A stretch of DNA of 64,000 bases from Amyelois transitella (lineage: Eukaryota > Arthropoda > Insecta > Lepidoptera > Pyralidae): contig NC_083506.1 of assembly GCF_032362555.1 (NCBI RefSeq), positions 11,641,501-11,705,500 on the forward strand, written 5' to 3'. This document shows positions 23,204-36,300 of this stretch, in pieces. Below the pieces are notes generated by a model. That model was not told the origin of the DNA and did not search any database. It saw nothing but the letters and a program-made list of their open reading frames with translations. The position numbers and the translations under genes are program-made. Positions within the stretch are counted from its first letter, which is position 1, and every line of letters begins with the position of its first letter.

Positions 23204-23418
23204 GTATATACCGGACCTTGAATCATGTGTGGGAGTGAAACGCGGGCGCAACGCGGACGTGTTACCTTTACGGCCGCCGCGGCGCAACTGACTCTTCGAA
23301 GAACACTCGGAGACTGGGTGTTGACACCCCCCACCCCTTTCCCCCTTCGCCGTTGACTATAATGTGCTCTGGACTTCTTGTTAGCCATGTTAAATTGAGC
23401 CCTATTGATTTGCGCCAT
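23204..23418 (-). CDS. Candidate basic first exon (71 codons plus 2 bases)
   Basis: On the minus strand CCAAAATGGCG opens MAQINRAQFNMANKKSRAHY and continues through a very basic, Arg/Lys-rich stretch to a donor AC|GTGAGTGAT. The in-frame stop falls inside the donor, as expected for a genuine exon end. The region is locally GC- and CpG-rich, unlike its surroundings, as promoters often are. The exon ends in phase 2, matching ORP1 exon 13 and the exon at 671-705, so it may start an ORP1 isoform lacking ankyrin and PH domains. An alternative donor (AAG|GTAACA, phase 0) exists about 60 bases earlier. No domain is recognised. Confidence 0.42.
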
Positions 23419-23534
23419 TTTGGAGCTGATATTGCCGGCAACTATGGCAAGTTAATCAGCTTCTTTTTATTGTGAATTTTGGAACATACACTTATTTCAT
23501 CAAACAGGAAAATGTATCAATATTTCGATTCGAA

Positions 23535-23700
23535 TCTGGAAGGGCATGATGAGAAAATAACTTTTTCTGATTGGCCTGGGGCTTGGATGTTTCTCTATAT
23601 AAGTATTTATTGTAAAATATAGTATCGTTAAGTTAGTATCTAACTAACGAGGCTAACTCAATCTTTGCAATTTGTCCCGTATATATTTATTTATTTATGT
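23535..23700 (+). repeat. tRNA-derived SINE, 5'-truncated
   Basis: Begins inside the SINE at GGGCATGATGAGAAAATAAC and ends at the TATATTTATTTATTTATG tail. The tRNA-like head is missing. Confidence 0.7.
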
Positions 23701-23839
23701 AATAAAAAAAACATTTCTCCATTCAAACGGCCCATGCACACAACACGGCGTGGAGTTGCATCTAATCATCAATTTTAGCACCCAGTACACTCCGTGGAGA
23801 GTTTCTCTAAGTGCACCCCTAGACTTCATACGAAACCTA

Positions 23840-24060
23840 CATTATAAATCAAATAAATGTTTTGATCCAGTAGTTTTGACTGTGCTTTTGAATGTCAGTC
23901 AATATATCAGACTGTCAGTGTCCTCTTTTATATGTATAGATATTTTAGTCCAGCGTACTTATATTAAACATGTCTGTGCCCCGCGCCGTCGCATAAATGT
24001 ATGCTGGCGCCCAACGTGGGGCTACCGGTCAATCCCTATTCCAATGTTTGGGGATTACAT
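23840..24060 (+). mobile_element. LTR-element remnant with tRNA-Lys primer-binding site
   Basis: Bases 24005-24022 read TGGCGCCCAACGTGGGGC, the 18-base primer-binding site complementary to the 3' end of tRNA-Lys(1,2) used by several retroviruses and Ty3/gypsy-type elements. An AATAAA lies upstream at about 23851, as in an LTR. No second LTR and no gag or pol is visible, so this is a remnant at most. Confidence 0.4.
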
Positions 24061-24700
24061 TCGTGTGTTTCAAATGAGTTTGAATATAGAATGGAAGTTG
24101 TAATTGGTTATGTCAATTTTTAACTCGTATGTGATCGCGAAAGGTATTTTTATTACAGATTGATTTGGAGGGGTTTGGAACTGAAATAAAAAAATTGAGT
24201 TTGTTCTTCTTAACTATTACTCTTGTCGATTGAGTTAAGTGGATGGAGTTATTTTGGTTTATGTTGGTATATTTATACGTTTACTTTTTCTTTAATTTGA
24301 TAAAAATACTTAATTGTTGGTCTTTCTCTTCACCCCTGTCCATTGATTACGAGTTTTGTCCAACTATTGAAATCTCTCTTTACTTTTTTATTTAGGTCTA
24401 ATTATGACTTCTTTTCATTTGAAATAAACTTTAGTATAGCTTTATGTAATGCATAAAAAAATATCTTTACTTGCCAATAGAACACAGTTTACAATAAAAG
24501 TAACAAACATTATTGGTATTTACTGAGGTCTGGGAGATTAAGCGATCCATGCCTACATGACAGGACATCTCCGAACTACGTAAAAAAAAAACTAAGTAAA
24601 AAGTCATAGCAAAGAAAGAGCATCACTTTATCAAACGTTAAAAACTCCTTTCACCTTAATGTTACTTGTTAGACAGTTATTTCTGAAATTTACGAGAATT
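24061..24700. other. Unassigned non-coding sequence
   Basis: No feature recognised. Confidence 0.4.
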
Positions 24701-24707
24701 CACCACT

Positions 24708-24912
24708 AGACTACCCATAGATGTCATAAATGGCGACTAAAGTATACGGTTATTAAGTTGGGATTCTTTTTTTAGGCGGTGGACTAGCAACCTGTCACTA
24801 TTTAGATCTCAATTCTATCGTTAAGCCAAACAGCTGAACTTGACCTATTCTTTTCAAGACTGTTGGCTCTGTCTACCCCGCAATAGATATAGACGTGATT
24901 ATATATAATATG
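24708..24912 (+). repeat. RTE-tailed SINE, 5'-truncated
   Basis: Enters the element at CCATAGATGTCATAAATGGC and ends GACGTGATTATATATAATAT. Confidence 0.75.
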
Positions 24913-26095
24913 TATTGATTTAATTAAATAATGGGTTTCACAAAAATGTATACGTCATATTCTGTTTATACCTAGAGGCGAAAAACGTTTTTATACACGA
25001 AGATTAAACTTTTTTGTAGGTTCATATTTTAAAAAGATCGAGTAATTAACAGTAGGCATAATACTTTTCATTATACTCAAAATAGTTTATACAGCACAGT
25101 CAAAACTATATTACGATGAAGACATCGGCTAAGGAAATTTTTGGAAGTAGATTCAGTCAAACAATAACTCAGATTCTGTGATAATTGTAGAAAAAAAAAG
25201 AAACATAAATAAACTAAGGATGTATAAATAAAACAAAAAACTATGAAATGAAAATAATATAATATCGATACAATATGATATTTATACAATTACAATTCAA
25301 CTTAACAATATAATTGTTATCACATTACGCTCTTCTCGCGTTTCAGGTACATTTCAAAATAAATGTAGTTTTGGAATTATAAAATTAATAATTAGAATAT
25401 GTATAATTACATGTCAGGGTGTTATTCACGTCATTGGATTATATTAAAACTGATAATTAGTACATTAAAGATGACTAAAAACTAAATGAGAAATAAAGCA
25501 ATTAAAAAATAAAAAACATTTTAAGGTAAACACAAAGTAAGATGACTTATTATTCACATTATTCTTTGCAAAAGAACACAGTAAATTTAATCATAGTTTG
25601 CATAAATTGTGTATTGTATTAAACTTTAAATTAAACGATGAATCTGTAACTGATTTTGAAACAATAAAAAAAAAATTAATAATAAATGCAGCGTAATCAA
25701 TCGTTGCGTATTTAACAATAATAATGTATAATATAATTATATAAATAAAGCACGGCCTTTGTTTCTATATGAAATTGTATTCGATATGTAGTTGGTAAAG
25801 GTGTATTCAGATGATAGACTTTAAATAAAACCTATTTGTTTAGAATATTATGCAACACCTGTATTTAGACAATCGAACTACATCGGTTCGTTCTTTTGCG
25901 GTAAAATAACGTGACACTTTGGAATACCGCGTAAAGCGAAATTAGTCTTGCGAACGCAACATTAGAGTTCCAAAACTTATTCATTTCTTGTTCCATACGA
26001 AATCTATTAAAGAGATTATTTCACATTTTCTTTAGTTTTTACATTCTTTCATATTGGTAAAGCTAATGATAATATTTTTTTCTTCATAACGCTAA
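24913..26095. other. Unassigned AT-rich sequence
   Basis: A minus-strand open stretch at about 25872-26012 has no start and no family match. No ORD-type exon of ORP1 is visible here. Confidence 0.35.
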
Positions 26096-26312
26096 AACAT
26101 TGTCTGAAGCCACAAAGGGAAGATCTTCCTAGGCTAGGTGTTATGCCTGGGGAACCGCGGCTCCGACGATGTTGAGTCGGAGGTGGTATTTATGCTCCAA
26201 TCCGTGAAATCTTTGTTTGCGCGATTTAGACCCTTCGCTGATATTGGCTGAGCGCGTCATTCTCTTCGCTATTGACAGTTGGTGTGTGACATAAGTGATG
26301 TTGCCACACTGT
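26096..26312 (-). mobile_element. Degenerate solo LTR related to the TRIM at 43881-44863
   Basis: On the minus strand it reads TGTGGCAACATC, then GACGCGCTCAGCCAATA, CACGGATTGGAGC and GGTTCCCCAGGCATAACACC, matching the 256-bp LTR in order with many substitutions. No internal region adjoins. Confidence 0.65.
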
Positions 26313-26699
26313 CTGTTATTTTTGTAAAACTCAGGTCAAATCAAAGTTTCTAGGTTAGGTTAAAGTCTATCATGTGAATATGCACAAACTTACATACATA
26401 TAATGTGCCTACAGTGACACTATTCTATAATATGTGCGCTACTTTGTGCTCGATTTTTATATTTCAACCACATTTTGTGTTTTTAAGTACTAACCCTAGA
26501 TTACTAGAGGGACCATTCTGAACTGAAACAAAAATAAAATTAAAATTAAAAAGGAACTAATATGTAAAAAAAGAAACAAAATTTAATGAGTAAATTGTAA
26601 AGGTTTAATGTATTATTTCTTTTCACTTAAACGAGTTTAAGTTTTATGATAGGCTGTAATTAACAAGCGCTATTTAGTTATCGATGTGAGCCATCTTCA

Positions 26700-27040
26700 T
26701 AAACGGTCTGGTTTTTCTATACATACATTTTCTCCCGTAAGATACGAGAACTTCCTAGTATCAATTGTTACGTTCCGTAAGACTTTGCTTGCGAGTTTTA
26801 ACTTTACAATAGCGCCATCTAGTAACAAAATTGTAATGACAATTGTTACTTTAGGTTGGTAGTCCTTCGAGAGTAGGATAGACTAATTGGGTTTGGAGAC
26901 TTCCAAAAATTGTGCTTGCGAGTTTTAACTTTACATTACTGACATCTGGTTACAAATTATTTAAACAATCTATACCTGTTTACCTCCTTGCGATACTAGC
27001 GTCCTGCGGGAACTGGGCAGGCTATTGTCCTCTACATTGT
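26700..27040 (-). repeat. Two worn tandem copies of the ORP1 exon 13 donor region
   Basis: TTGCTTGCGAGTTTTAACTT recurs at about 26783 and 26914 and as ACTTGCGAGTTTCAATTTTA at about 27312. The middle copy also carries CCTTGCGATACTAGCGTCC, which is exon 13 coding sequence. They lie immediately downstream of exon 13 in transcription sense. Confidence 0.55.
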
Positions 27041-27042
27041 TC

Positions 27043-27290
27043 ATACATACACATGGTCACGTCTATATCCCTTGCGGGGTAGACAGAGCTAACAGTCTTG
27101 AAAAGACTGAATGGCCACGTTCAGTTATTTGGCCTAATGATAGAATTGAAATTCAAATAGTGACAGGTTGCTAGCCCATCGCCCAAAAAAGAATCCCAAG
27201 TTTGCAAGCGTATCCCTAGTCGCCTTTTACGACGTCCATGGGAAAAACATGAAGTGTTCCTATCCTTTTTTGTATTCTTTTTTCTACATT
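27043..27290 (-). repeat. RTE-tailed SINE
   Basis: Minus-oriented, from CATACATACACATGGTCACG to a 5' end that is lost near TTTTTGTATTC. It is inserted between the worn exon 13 copies. Confidence 0.75.
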
Positions 27291-27375
27291 GTAGTTTGAG
27301 AAAAAACTTTACTTGCGAGTTTCAATTTTAAGAACAGCGCCATCTAGTTCCGAATTAATTAAACAATCATCATTA

Positions 27376-30300
27376 CCTGAGGTTTGTAGTCTTCTTATAC
27401 GGTCTCGCGTTTCTGTACACGTTCCCCCCTTGCGATACTAGCGTCCCTCGGGAACTGGCCGGGCTGATGGCCGTGTGGAGTGACTGAGGTGACCCGGACG
27501 AGCCGGATAACCGCCGGATACGGGATTCTACCTCCTCGTTAGTGGGGGTTTCGTCACCTAAACAAAGTTATGATTGATTTATTCCACACAAACATACAAA
27601 AATACAAATCTTTCCTCTTTATTATTAGTGTGGATGTAACGGTTTGCATATGAATTTTCAGCGGTTGACACTTCATACTCTTACTCTGTATCATTGACTA
27701 CCTACGTTACTTGTATGACGTGACTCTTAATAGTTAAAAAAATTAAGACGGTTTCTGTCCTAAACAAGATTATCTATAGCTTATCTTATAAATGAAAAGA
27801 TACATTCAATTAAAGATTCCGCTACGCCTCTTCTTACTAGTCAAAAGCCTGGGAGCAGTGTATACTATCCAGACTGCAGATTTTGTTCACTGATAGAGTA
27901 ATATTTAAATAATTATGAATTTAAAATGGAGTTTCCCATCACATTTCAAATGAATAAAAAACATTTATGGCGTCAAGTTTGACGGCTTCTGTTGTGCAGC
28001 GGTAGTGCGCTTGTCTGTGACACCGGTGGTCCCAGGTTCGAATCTCGGCCAGGGCAGGATGAGAAACGAACATTCTCTAATTAGCCTGGGTAGTAAATGT
28101 ATATCTATATAAGTTTTTATTACAAAATATCGTATCGTTGAGTTAGTTTCTTGTAATACATGTCTCGAACTTTCTTCGAGGTTAACTCAATCTGTGTAAT
28201 CTGTCCCTTATGTATATTTGCCTATGTCTGACATGTGCCGTGTAGTTCTGGCACCAATATAAATAGGATCACTCCATCTCTTTCCTATGGATTTCGTAAA
28301 AGGCGACTAAGGGATAGGCTTATAAACTTGGCATTCTTCTTTTAGGCAATAGGCTAGCAACCTGCAATGAATCTCAATTCTAACATCAAGCCAAACAGCT
28401 GAACGTGGCCTGTCAGTTTCTCACGGCTGCTGTCTCTGTCCACCCCGCATGAGAAATAGACGTGATTGTATACGCATGAACGAGTTACCATTTCGACTGC
28501 CGACGGGCGTCCGCCTGGTGAGATCCGGCGAGCTTTGTTAGTTAAGCCAAACAGCTGAACGTGGCCTGTCAGTTTCTCAAGGCTGCTGTCTCCGTTCACC
28601 CCGCATGAGAAATAGACGTGATCATATACGTATGAACGAGTTACCATCTCGACTGCCGACGGGCGTCCGCCTGGTGAGATCCGGCGAGCTTCCCCAGGGG
28701 CTCAGCGCGCCCAAAGGACTCGACAGGCCCGCCGTCACCAACGTATCATCCTCGTCTTCAGACTCTGAAATAAATTAAAAGAATTCTCACTAATACTGCC
28801 CTGGTATAACTAAAATGCCGTCATCTGCCAAATACTTGTTTTAAGTAAAACGTCAAAAACTGCGGTAAAAATTTAAACTGATGCCATTCATCAATGAGAA
28901 CTATTGCCTATTTATGACTTAAAGTTACCAAAAAGTCGTATATACAGATCGAAAGAGATTTTTTTTTTATTTTACGACGACGTTTACGACGACGACGAAA
29001 GAGATGGAGTGGTCCCATTCTTTTTTGTATTGGTGCCGGGAACCACACGGACATGCCGGGAACCACACAGACAGTAATATTAATTAATATTACAATTTAA
29101 CAAATTAGACTAATATTACAAGTGCGAAACAAAGTTAATTTGTTTGTTATTCATGCCGTACCCGGCACCAATATAAAATACGGCATCTCTTTCACATGGA
29201 TGTCGTAAAATGCTACTAAGGGATATACTATAAACTTAGGATTCATCTTGTATGGCATAACTAATTAATAAAAGATATATCGTTGTCTTAGAAAAATAAA
29301 AATGCATACCATTGTAAACATCAAAGAAGTTTTCTTTCGACTCATTATGCGACGATTTCTTCTTTCGCTTGCTCTGAAACAATAAGACGGAAATAATACC
29401 TGAAATATTTTTGTTATTTTTCTACCTAACTATATAAGTCGAAAAATGACGAAATTTTCTACATATTTTTCATTTGGCAATCCTTTCTCGGATTTGTCAC
29501 ATGAATGGCGAGAAACCAGTTTGTAAATTAAAATTATAAAATTCAGTACTAATTCCTCATTTAGTTTGTAAATTAAAATTATAAAATTCGGTACTAATTA
29601 CTAATTTCTCATTTGTCACTCAAAGATTTCTCGGAATTCTTACTGGTATGCGAGAAACCCGTTTGTACATTAAAATATTTTAATTTGTTCTAATTAAGTG
29701 ATTTACAATTGAAAGTATGGTTATAACTTTCTCGCTTTAAACTTTTAGACATACAAGTATTTAATCCCAAAATTGTGTTAACATTATTATTAGCTGTTGC
29801 TCGCAACTTCGTCCGTCTTGAAGCTCTATAAATTTTAACTTAATGTAATTCCATAGACCAAGAAACGTTACCGAAAAGTTTCTTGAAAATCCGTTACGTA
29901 GTTTTTGCAAGAAAGACTAACAAACACACATCCTAACAAACTTTCGCTTTATATATTAATAGGATAAGTAGAAACTAGGATTGACTATAATTATTACTAA
30001 CCTTAGTGAGTTCTTCAGCTACGGACATCTCTAATGCGTGATGCGTCCGCGCAAGCGCTGCCAACGCCTCTTCCAGTACACGATTTCTCTCTACCTGCGA
30101 ATTTTAAAACTTGTGTTTATTGCATTTAAAATAACACCTATCACTTAAAAGTTAGGATACAAATTTCTATTTTGAGCAGATCAAATTATTATTGTGTAAA
30201 CATCTATATCTTTTGCAACTCTTCCCATTGGGATTCTTTTTTAGGCGATGCTAACTATCAACCTGTCACTATTTTAATCTAAATTCCATACAGCTGAACA

Positions 30301-33300
30301 TGGCCTTTCAGCGTTTTCAAGACTGCTGTCTCTGTCTACCCTGCAAGTGAAATAGACGTGTTATATGTATGTACTAGCAGTGCCCGCAACTTCGTCCGCG
30401 TGGAATAGTTATTATTGAAGCCCTCAAGGATGAATGATTTTCCCCGTTTTTTTTCACATTTTCCATTACCCCTTCGTTCCTAATAGTTGCAGCGTGATGT
30501 TATATAGCCTAAAGCGTTCCTCGATAAATGGTCTATTCAACGCAAAAATTATTTTTCAATTCGAACCAGTAGTTCCTGAGATGAGCGCGTTCGAACAAAC
30601 AAACAAACAAACTATTCAGCTTTATAATATAAGTATATATATTTATAGCCTAAAGCCTTCCTCGATAAATGGTCTATTCAACACAAAAATAATTTTTCAA
30701 TTCGAACCAGTAGTTCCTGAGATTAGCGCGTTCTAACAAACAAAGAAACAAAATGTTCAGCTTTATGCCGTGTGGTTCCCGGCACAATACAAAAAAGAAT
30801 AGGACCACTTCATCTCTTTCCCATGGATGTCGTAAAAGGCGACTAGGCGGTAGGCTTATAAACTTGGGATTCTTATTTTAGGCGATGGGCTAGCAACCTG
30901 TCACTATTTGAATCTCAATCCTATCTTTAAAGCCAAACAGCTGAACGTGGCCTACAGTCTTTCCAAGACTGTAGGCTCTGTCTACCCCGCAAGGAAAATA
31001 GACGTGACTATATGTATGTATGTACGTGTACCTCTTTGGCGAGCCTGGCGGCGTCGCGGTCGCGCGCCTGCGCCACGAGCGCGGCGCAGTGCCGCAGCGC
31101 CGCCAGCGCGCCCGCGCCCGAGCCGCACGCGTGCTGGAAACGCTGCGGATACTCATTTTATTATTAATAATTAATAAATAAATATAAACGGGACCAATTA
31201 CACATATTGAGTTAGCCTCGAAGTAAGTTCGAAACTTGTGTTACGAGATACTAACTCAACGGTACTATATTTTATAATAAATACTTATAAAGATAAACAT
31301 CCAAGACCCCGGCCAATCAGAGAAAGTTCGTTTCTCATCATGCCCTGGCCGGGATTCGAACCCTGGACCTCCGGTGTCACAGACAAGCGCACTACCGCTG
31401 CGCCACAGAGGCCGCCGAATAGGCTATTTGACAAAGTTCTAAAAACTATCTTAGGGTATTTATTTGTTTATAAGGAGCCCTACAAAAATACTTTTCTGCC
31501 TTTATGACAGCTATTTTATTAAAAAATCGAAAAAGAAAATGAAATATTCAAATATGCCGCCAAAACGCGACTTTTAGCAATATGGCGGCCATAGCATGCA
31601 GTGACGTAAATTTCGTGTAAATATCATACAAAGCTTTTGATTTTCTCTTGTTTTATTTAACTTGTGCCACGTCATATGTGTGAAAATTATTAAAATGAGT
31701 TCCTATAAATGTTGTGCAGTGCCTCAATGCACTAATACAACAATAAAATCTCCTACGAAACTGTTTTTTTCTATGCCGATGGATTTGAATATTCGCAAGA
31801 AGTGGTTTCAGATATGATCTAAGATCTTTCACATTCCTCAGTTCGGCAGCATAGAAATCTGGATTGTCTTTAAAGAAGACAATCCAGATATCTTCTTCCA
31901 ACCATTATTGCATCCACTTTTGGTAGGTTTCGACTGTCAGCTTTTGCGGAATTGGTTTCCATTATTAAATACCTATGTTATCTGAGTATCTAATCCCGAG
32001 CGATCAAACACTTATAAAATCTTGAAAAATAATAGCGAACACTGAGGAACGGTACGATCGACAGTCTGTTTATGGATAATTGACGTCATAATAGAAATAG
32101 CCAATCACGTTCGTTTTTAGTCACGTGACAGCTGCATATAAAAACCTAATTTTCTGAGACGGATTTTGTTTAAATAATGCAATATTTTTATCTCGCGTTA
32201 TTACAAATCGCTCCAAAAAAATAATATTAAGACTGATGACATAAAAGAAATGTATATTTTTAACATCACGCCTCTTTCCCGGAGGGGTAGGCAGAGACTA
32301 CCTCTTTCCACTTGCCACGATCTCTGCATACTTCTTTCGCTTCGTCCACATTCATAACTCTCTTCATACAAGCTCGGCGGTTTCGGGTACTTTTGACCTG
32401 ACCCTTTACCAGGACGTCCTTAATTTGATCAAGATACGTTCGTCTAGGTCTTCCCACTCCGACCTTTCCCTCCACACTCTCCTTGTATATCTGCTTAGTC
32501 AACCTGCTTTCATTCATCCTCTCCACATGACCGAACCATCTTAACATACCCTTTTCTATTCCTGTAACTACATCTTCTTTCACATCACAACATTCCCTTA
32601 TCACGCTGTTCCTTATCCTGTCACTCAATTTCACACCCATCATACTCCTTAACGCTCTCATTTCCACTGCATTTATTCTGCTTTCATGCTTCTTTTGCCA
32701 TACCCAACTTTCACTCCCATACATTAATGTCGGGACCAACACGCCCCTGTGCACAGCCAGTCGAGCCTTTTTGGATAGTTTCTGACTGCTCATAAAGGCA
32801 TGCAAAGCTCCATTCACCATGTTCCCCGCGTTCACTCTCCTTTCAATATCACTATCATACTTGCCATCTGATGTAAACTTTGATCCTAGATATACGAACT
32901 CTTTCACTTGCTCCACTTTTTCTCCTCCAATCAAAATATTACATGCTGTCATTTCTTTCTCCATTTCAAAAACCAGTGTTTTAGTTTTACTTACGTTCAC
33001 TTTCATTCCTTTCTCTTTTAAAGCTTCATGCATACAGTTTACCATCTCCTGTAACTCCTCCGCTGATGACGCCAGTATAACCTGATCGTCGGCATAGAGC
33101 AGACATTTGACGAGTAACTCATTCATCCTTAATCCACTTTTAGACTCTTTCAAATCTGTCAAACAGCTATCCATAAATAGGTTGAACAGCCACGGTGACG
33201 CAACACATCCTTGCCTAACGCCTTTCTCAATCTTAAACCACTCAGTGTGCGCTCCGTTTATCCTGACACAAGCACTCGAATCCTCATATAAGGATTTCAG

Positions 33301-36300
33301 TGCTCGTATTAAGAGACTGCTCACCCCATGCAAAGAAAGTGCTGACCACAATTCATTCCTCTCAACTCTGTCATAGGCCTTTTCCAGATCTACGAATGTG
33401 CAATAGACTTTTTGACTCTTGGCCAAAAACTTTTCGGCTATGCACCGCAAGGAAAAGACCTGATCAGTACATCCCATTCCCTTTCGAAATCCCGCTTGAG
33501 CATCCCATATTTTGTCATCAGTTTCATTCCTGACTCTATTAATCAATACCTTAGCATACAATTTGCCGACGACGCTAAGCAGGCTTATACCACGATAATT
33601 TTTGCAGTCCAGCTGTGACCCTTTTCCTTTGTAAAGTGGCACGATAACAGCCTTACACCAATCTTTTGGTACTCGGCCGCTTCTCCAACACAAATTGAAA
33701 AGGCAGTACAACTGACTAGCTACTACGCCTTTTCCTGCTTTAAGCATCTCGACCGACACTCTATCACACCCAGCAGCCTTTCCCGCTTTCATACTCTTAA
33801 GTGCTTCCACAATTTCGAACATTTCAATTTCGCCTTCCATCTCATTCTCTTTTTCTTCGCTATAGCAGAAATCTTTCTTATTTCCTTCCTTTTTTTCAAA
33901 TAAACTTTCAAAATAGTCCTTCCATATCTTTAGTACACATTCTTCTCCTTTCACAACGCTACCATCCTGGCATCTGATCCTAGTCAGCTCTTTGGTTATA
34001 GTATTTCCTCGGGCTGACCTTACGGATTTCCAGAATACTTTCAGATTTGACTGAAAGTCTTCTAATAGCCTTTTATCAAAATCCTCTTTATACTCTTCTT
34101 TCTTTCTAATCACAGCTTTCTTAACCAAATCTTTCATTTTCTTATATTCCTTACGTGCTTCATTCACATTTTCATCTATAACCTCTTGCATTCTTAAGTT
34201 AGCTTTTGCTGCTAACAAATCCAGCCATGCTTTCTTCTTTAATCGCACAAGTTCTTGCACATCTTTACTCATCCACGCATTTTTGTGATTTTTTCCTTTC
34301 CTTCTTCTACTTACACCACACACTTCAACAGCTACTTTCACAATTCTTTCTTTAAATTCCTTCCATCCATCTTCAATATCGCTCATTTCCTCTAAATCTT
34401 CAAATTCATCCTTCAGTCTATTAATATACTTCTTCCCTACATCCATATCTTGCAAATTTTCTACTTTTACTCTTTCCAAAGCGCTGGTTTGCTCCCTTAC
34501 CCTGTGCCGCCAGCGATTGAAGATACCCCTTATCCGGGATATCACCAGTAAATGGTCCGAGTCAATGCCAGCACCGCGATATGCACGGGTATCCAGCACT
34601 TTGTTCTTCAATCTTTCATCTACAATCACAAAGTCTATCATACTTTTTAAAATACCTTCCACTCTTGTGTAGGTGTGGATCTCTTTATGTTGAAACATTG
34701 AGTTCGACACAAAAAGATCCCACTCTAGACAAATTTCTAATACACTTCTTCCATTATCATTCACCTTTTCGTCACCAAACGCACCAAGCACCTTTTCATA
34801 TCCATCACGCTTTACACCCACCCATCCATTAAAATCACCTAACATAATAATCTTCTCATTTGGCTTGGTAACTTTCAATACTTCTCTTACACTATTCCAG
34901 AACTCCTCGTTTTCGCTTTTTCCTGATGTTGTACCCCTCGAACCCACATCCCAAGGTGCATAAACACCTAGAACGAAGATCCGAGTGATTCCAACTTTCA
35001 GCCTAATCCATAGAAGACGAGGGCTGACACACTCATACTCATTCACGCACTCAGCCATTCGTGCAGAAAGAATTAGACCGACCCCTTGACAGCCTCGGCT
35101 GGTACTGGAAATTCCAGACCAATACGCCGTGTAAGGGCCGTGCTGCGTCGCGTCGCATCCTTTCCGCTTCGTTTCATTCACGCACAACACATCCAAACGT
35201 CTTTCATCCATCATCTGGCATACTTCCTCAATCTTATCCTTCATTCCTCCTCTTACATTCATCGTCGCAAAGCGGCTTTCAGCAGACCGCATACCGCTCC
35301 CGCCGGGAACGAGACGTGATGGGGTGCGGACACCATCGCCGCCATTTATATGCTTTTTAAGGTTCATAATGCGATTCCCACGAGACGCTAGGGAAAAATT
35401 TTGTCCGCCCCAGCAGAGCCCCGCATGCCAGGGTAAGGCTAGCCATTACCTGGGGGTCGCCCAACCCCATGGCGGAAGTGGCACGCTCGAGACTAGGCTC
35501 GCCCCTAGCCATGCATCCATCGGCGCGGCAGACCTTAGATTGGCAGGGATTTACATTAAAGAGGAATCCCAAGTCTATCCCTTAGTCGGCTCTTACGACA
35601 TCCGTGGGAAAGAGATGGAGTGGTCCTATTCTTTTGTAATGGTGCCGGGAACCACACGGCTTTACATGTATGTATGTATGTATATTTTTAATACAGTCAA
35701 ATAGCCTATTATTATATACATGTAGAAAAAAAGACGGACGATGTGTGGCTTGAAAATAAAGTGAAGCATGTGAATGACAGAAAACTTGCCAATTGGTGAG
35801 ATAATCTATGTCGCATCTATGACATAATTGCTGTCACGCTATTGGTAAGAGTGTGTGCTTGCGGTATGTGTATACATAGTGCGCCCGCATACTATTGGTG
35901 ATTAATTTTGCCGTATAGTAAAACTCCCTCTGCCTTTACTTTCTACATCTATGATAGAATATAATAGATTCATTTTCAAAATTGGATACAAGGTATCATT
36001 TTGACGTCAACATAACTTAAATTTAATTATATCGACTAGCGCTCCTAAAGCGCATGTGTAGAAATAGCGACGGAACAAACTACACTGCAGCATTTTCACC
36101 GGACGTCAATTTGCAAATATTGATCGTACGTATGGGAGTCCTCCTTCAATAATAACTTTATTGTTATTTAATAACGGTCATATAAAGATCCTTAAAAATA
36201 TATGGATTTTTTTGCAAGAACGTTACATACCATATAAGCGGAGTGATGCAAAGAGTTCCCCACGTTCACACTCTTGTCCAAAGCCGCAACAATGGCGGAA

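Noticed and set aside
23672-24103. 143-codon plus-strand ORF
   Set aside because: It starts in a SINE tail, crosses the LTR-like region and primer site, and has no domain.
25872-26012. Minus-strand open frame containing FRMEQEMNKFWNS
   Set aside because: An acceptor-like AG precedes it, but it has no donor or family match and does not resemble any ORP1 segment.
27982-28050. Possible functional tRNA gene
   Set aside because: A and B boxes are present, but no cloverleaf closes, and the same sequence recurs as the head of a SINE with a long 3' body at 31160-31417 and 51480-51738.
32819-35360. Plus-strand ORFs opposite the LINE
   Set aside because: They are antisense shadows of the 1033-codon ORF.
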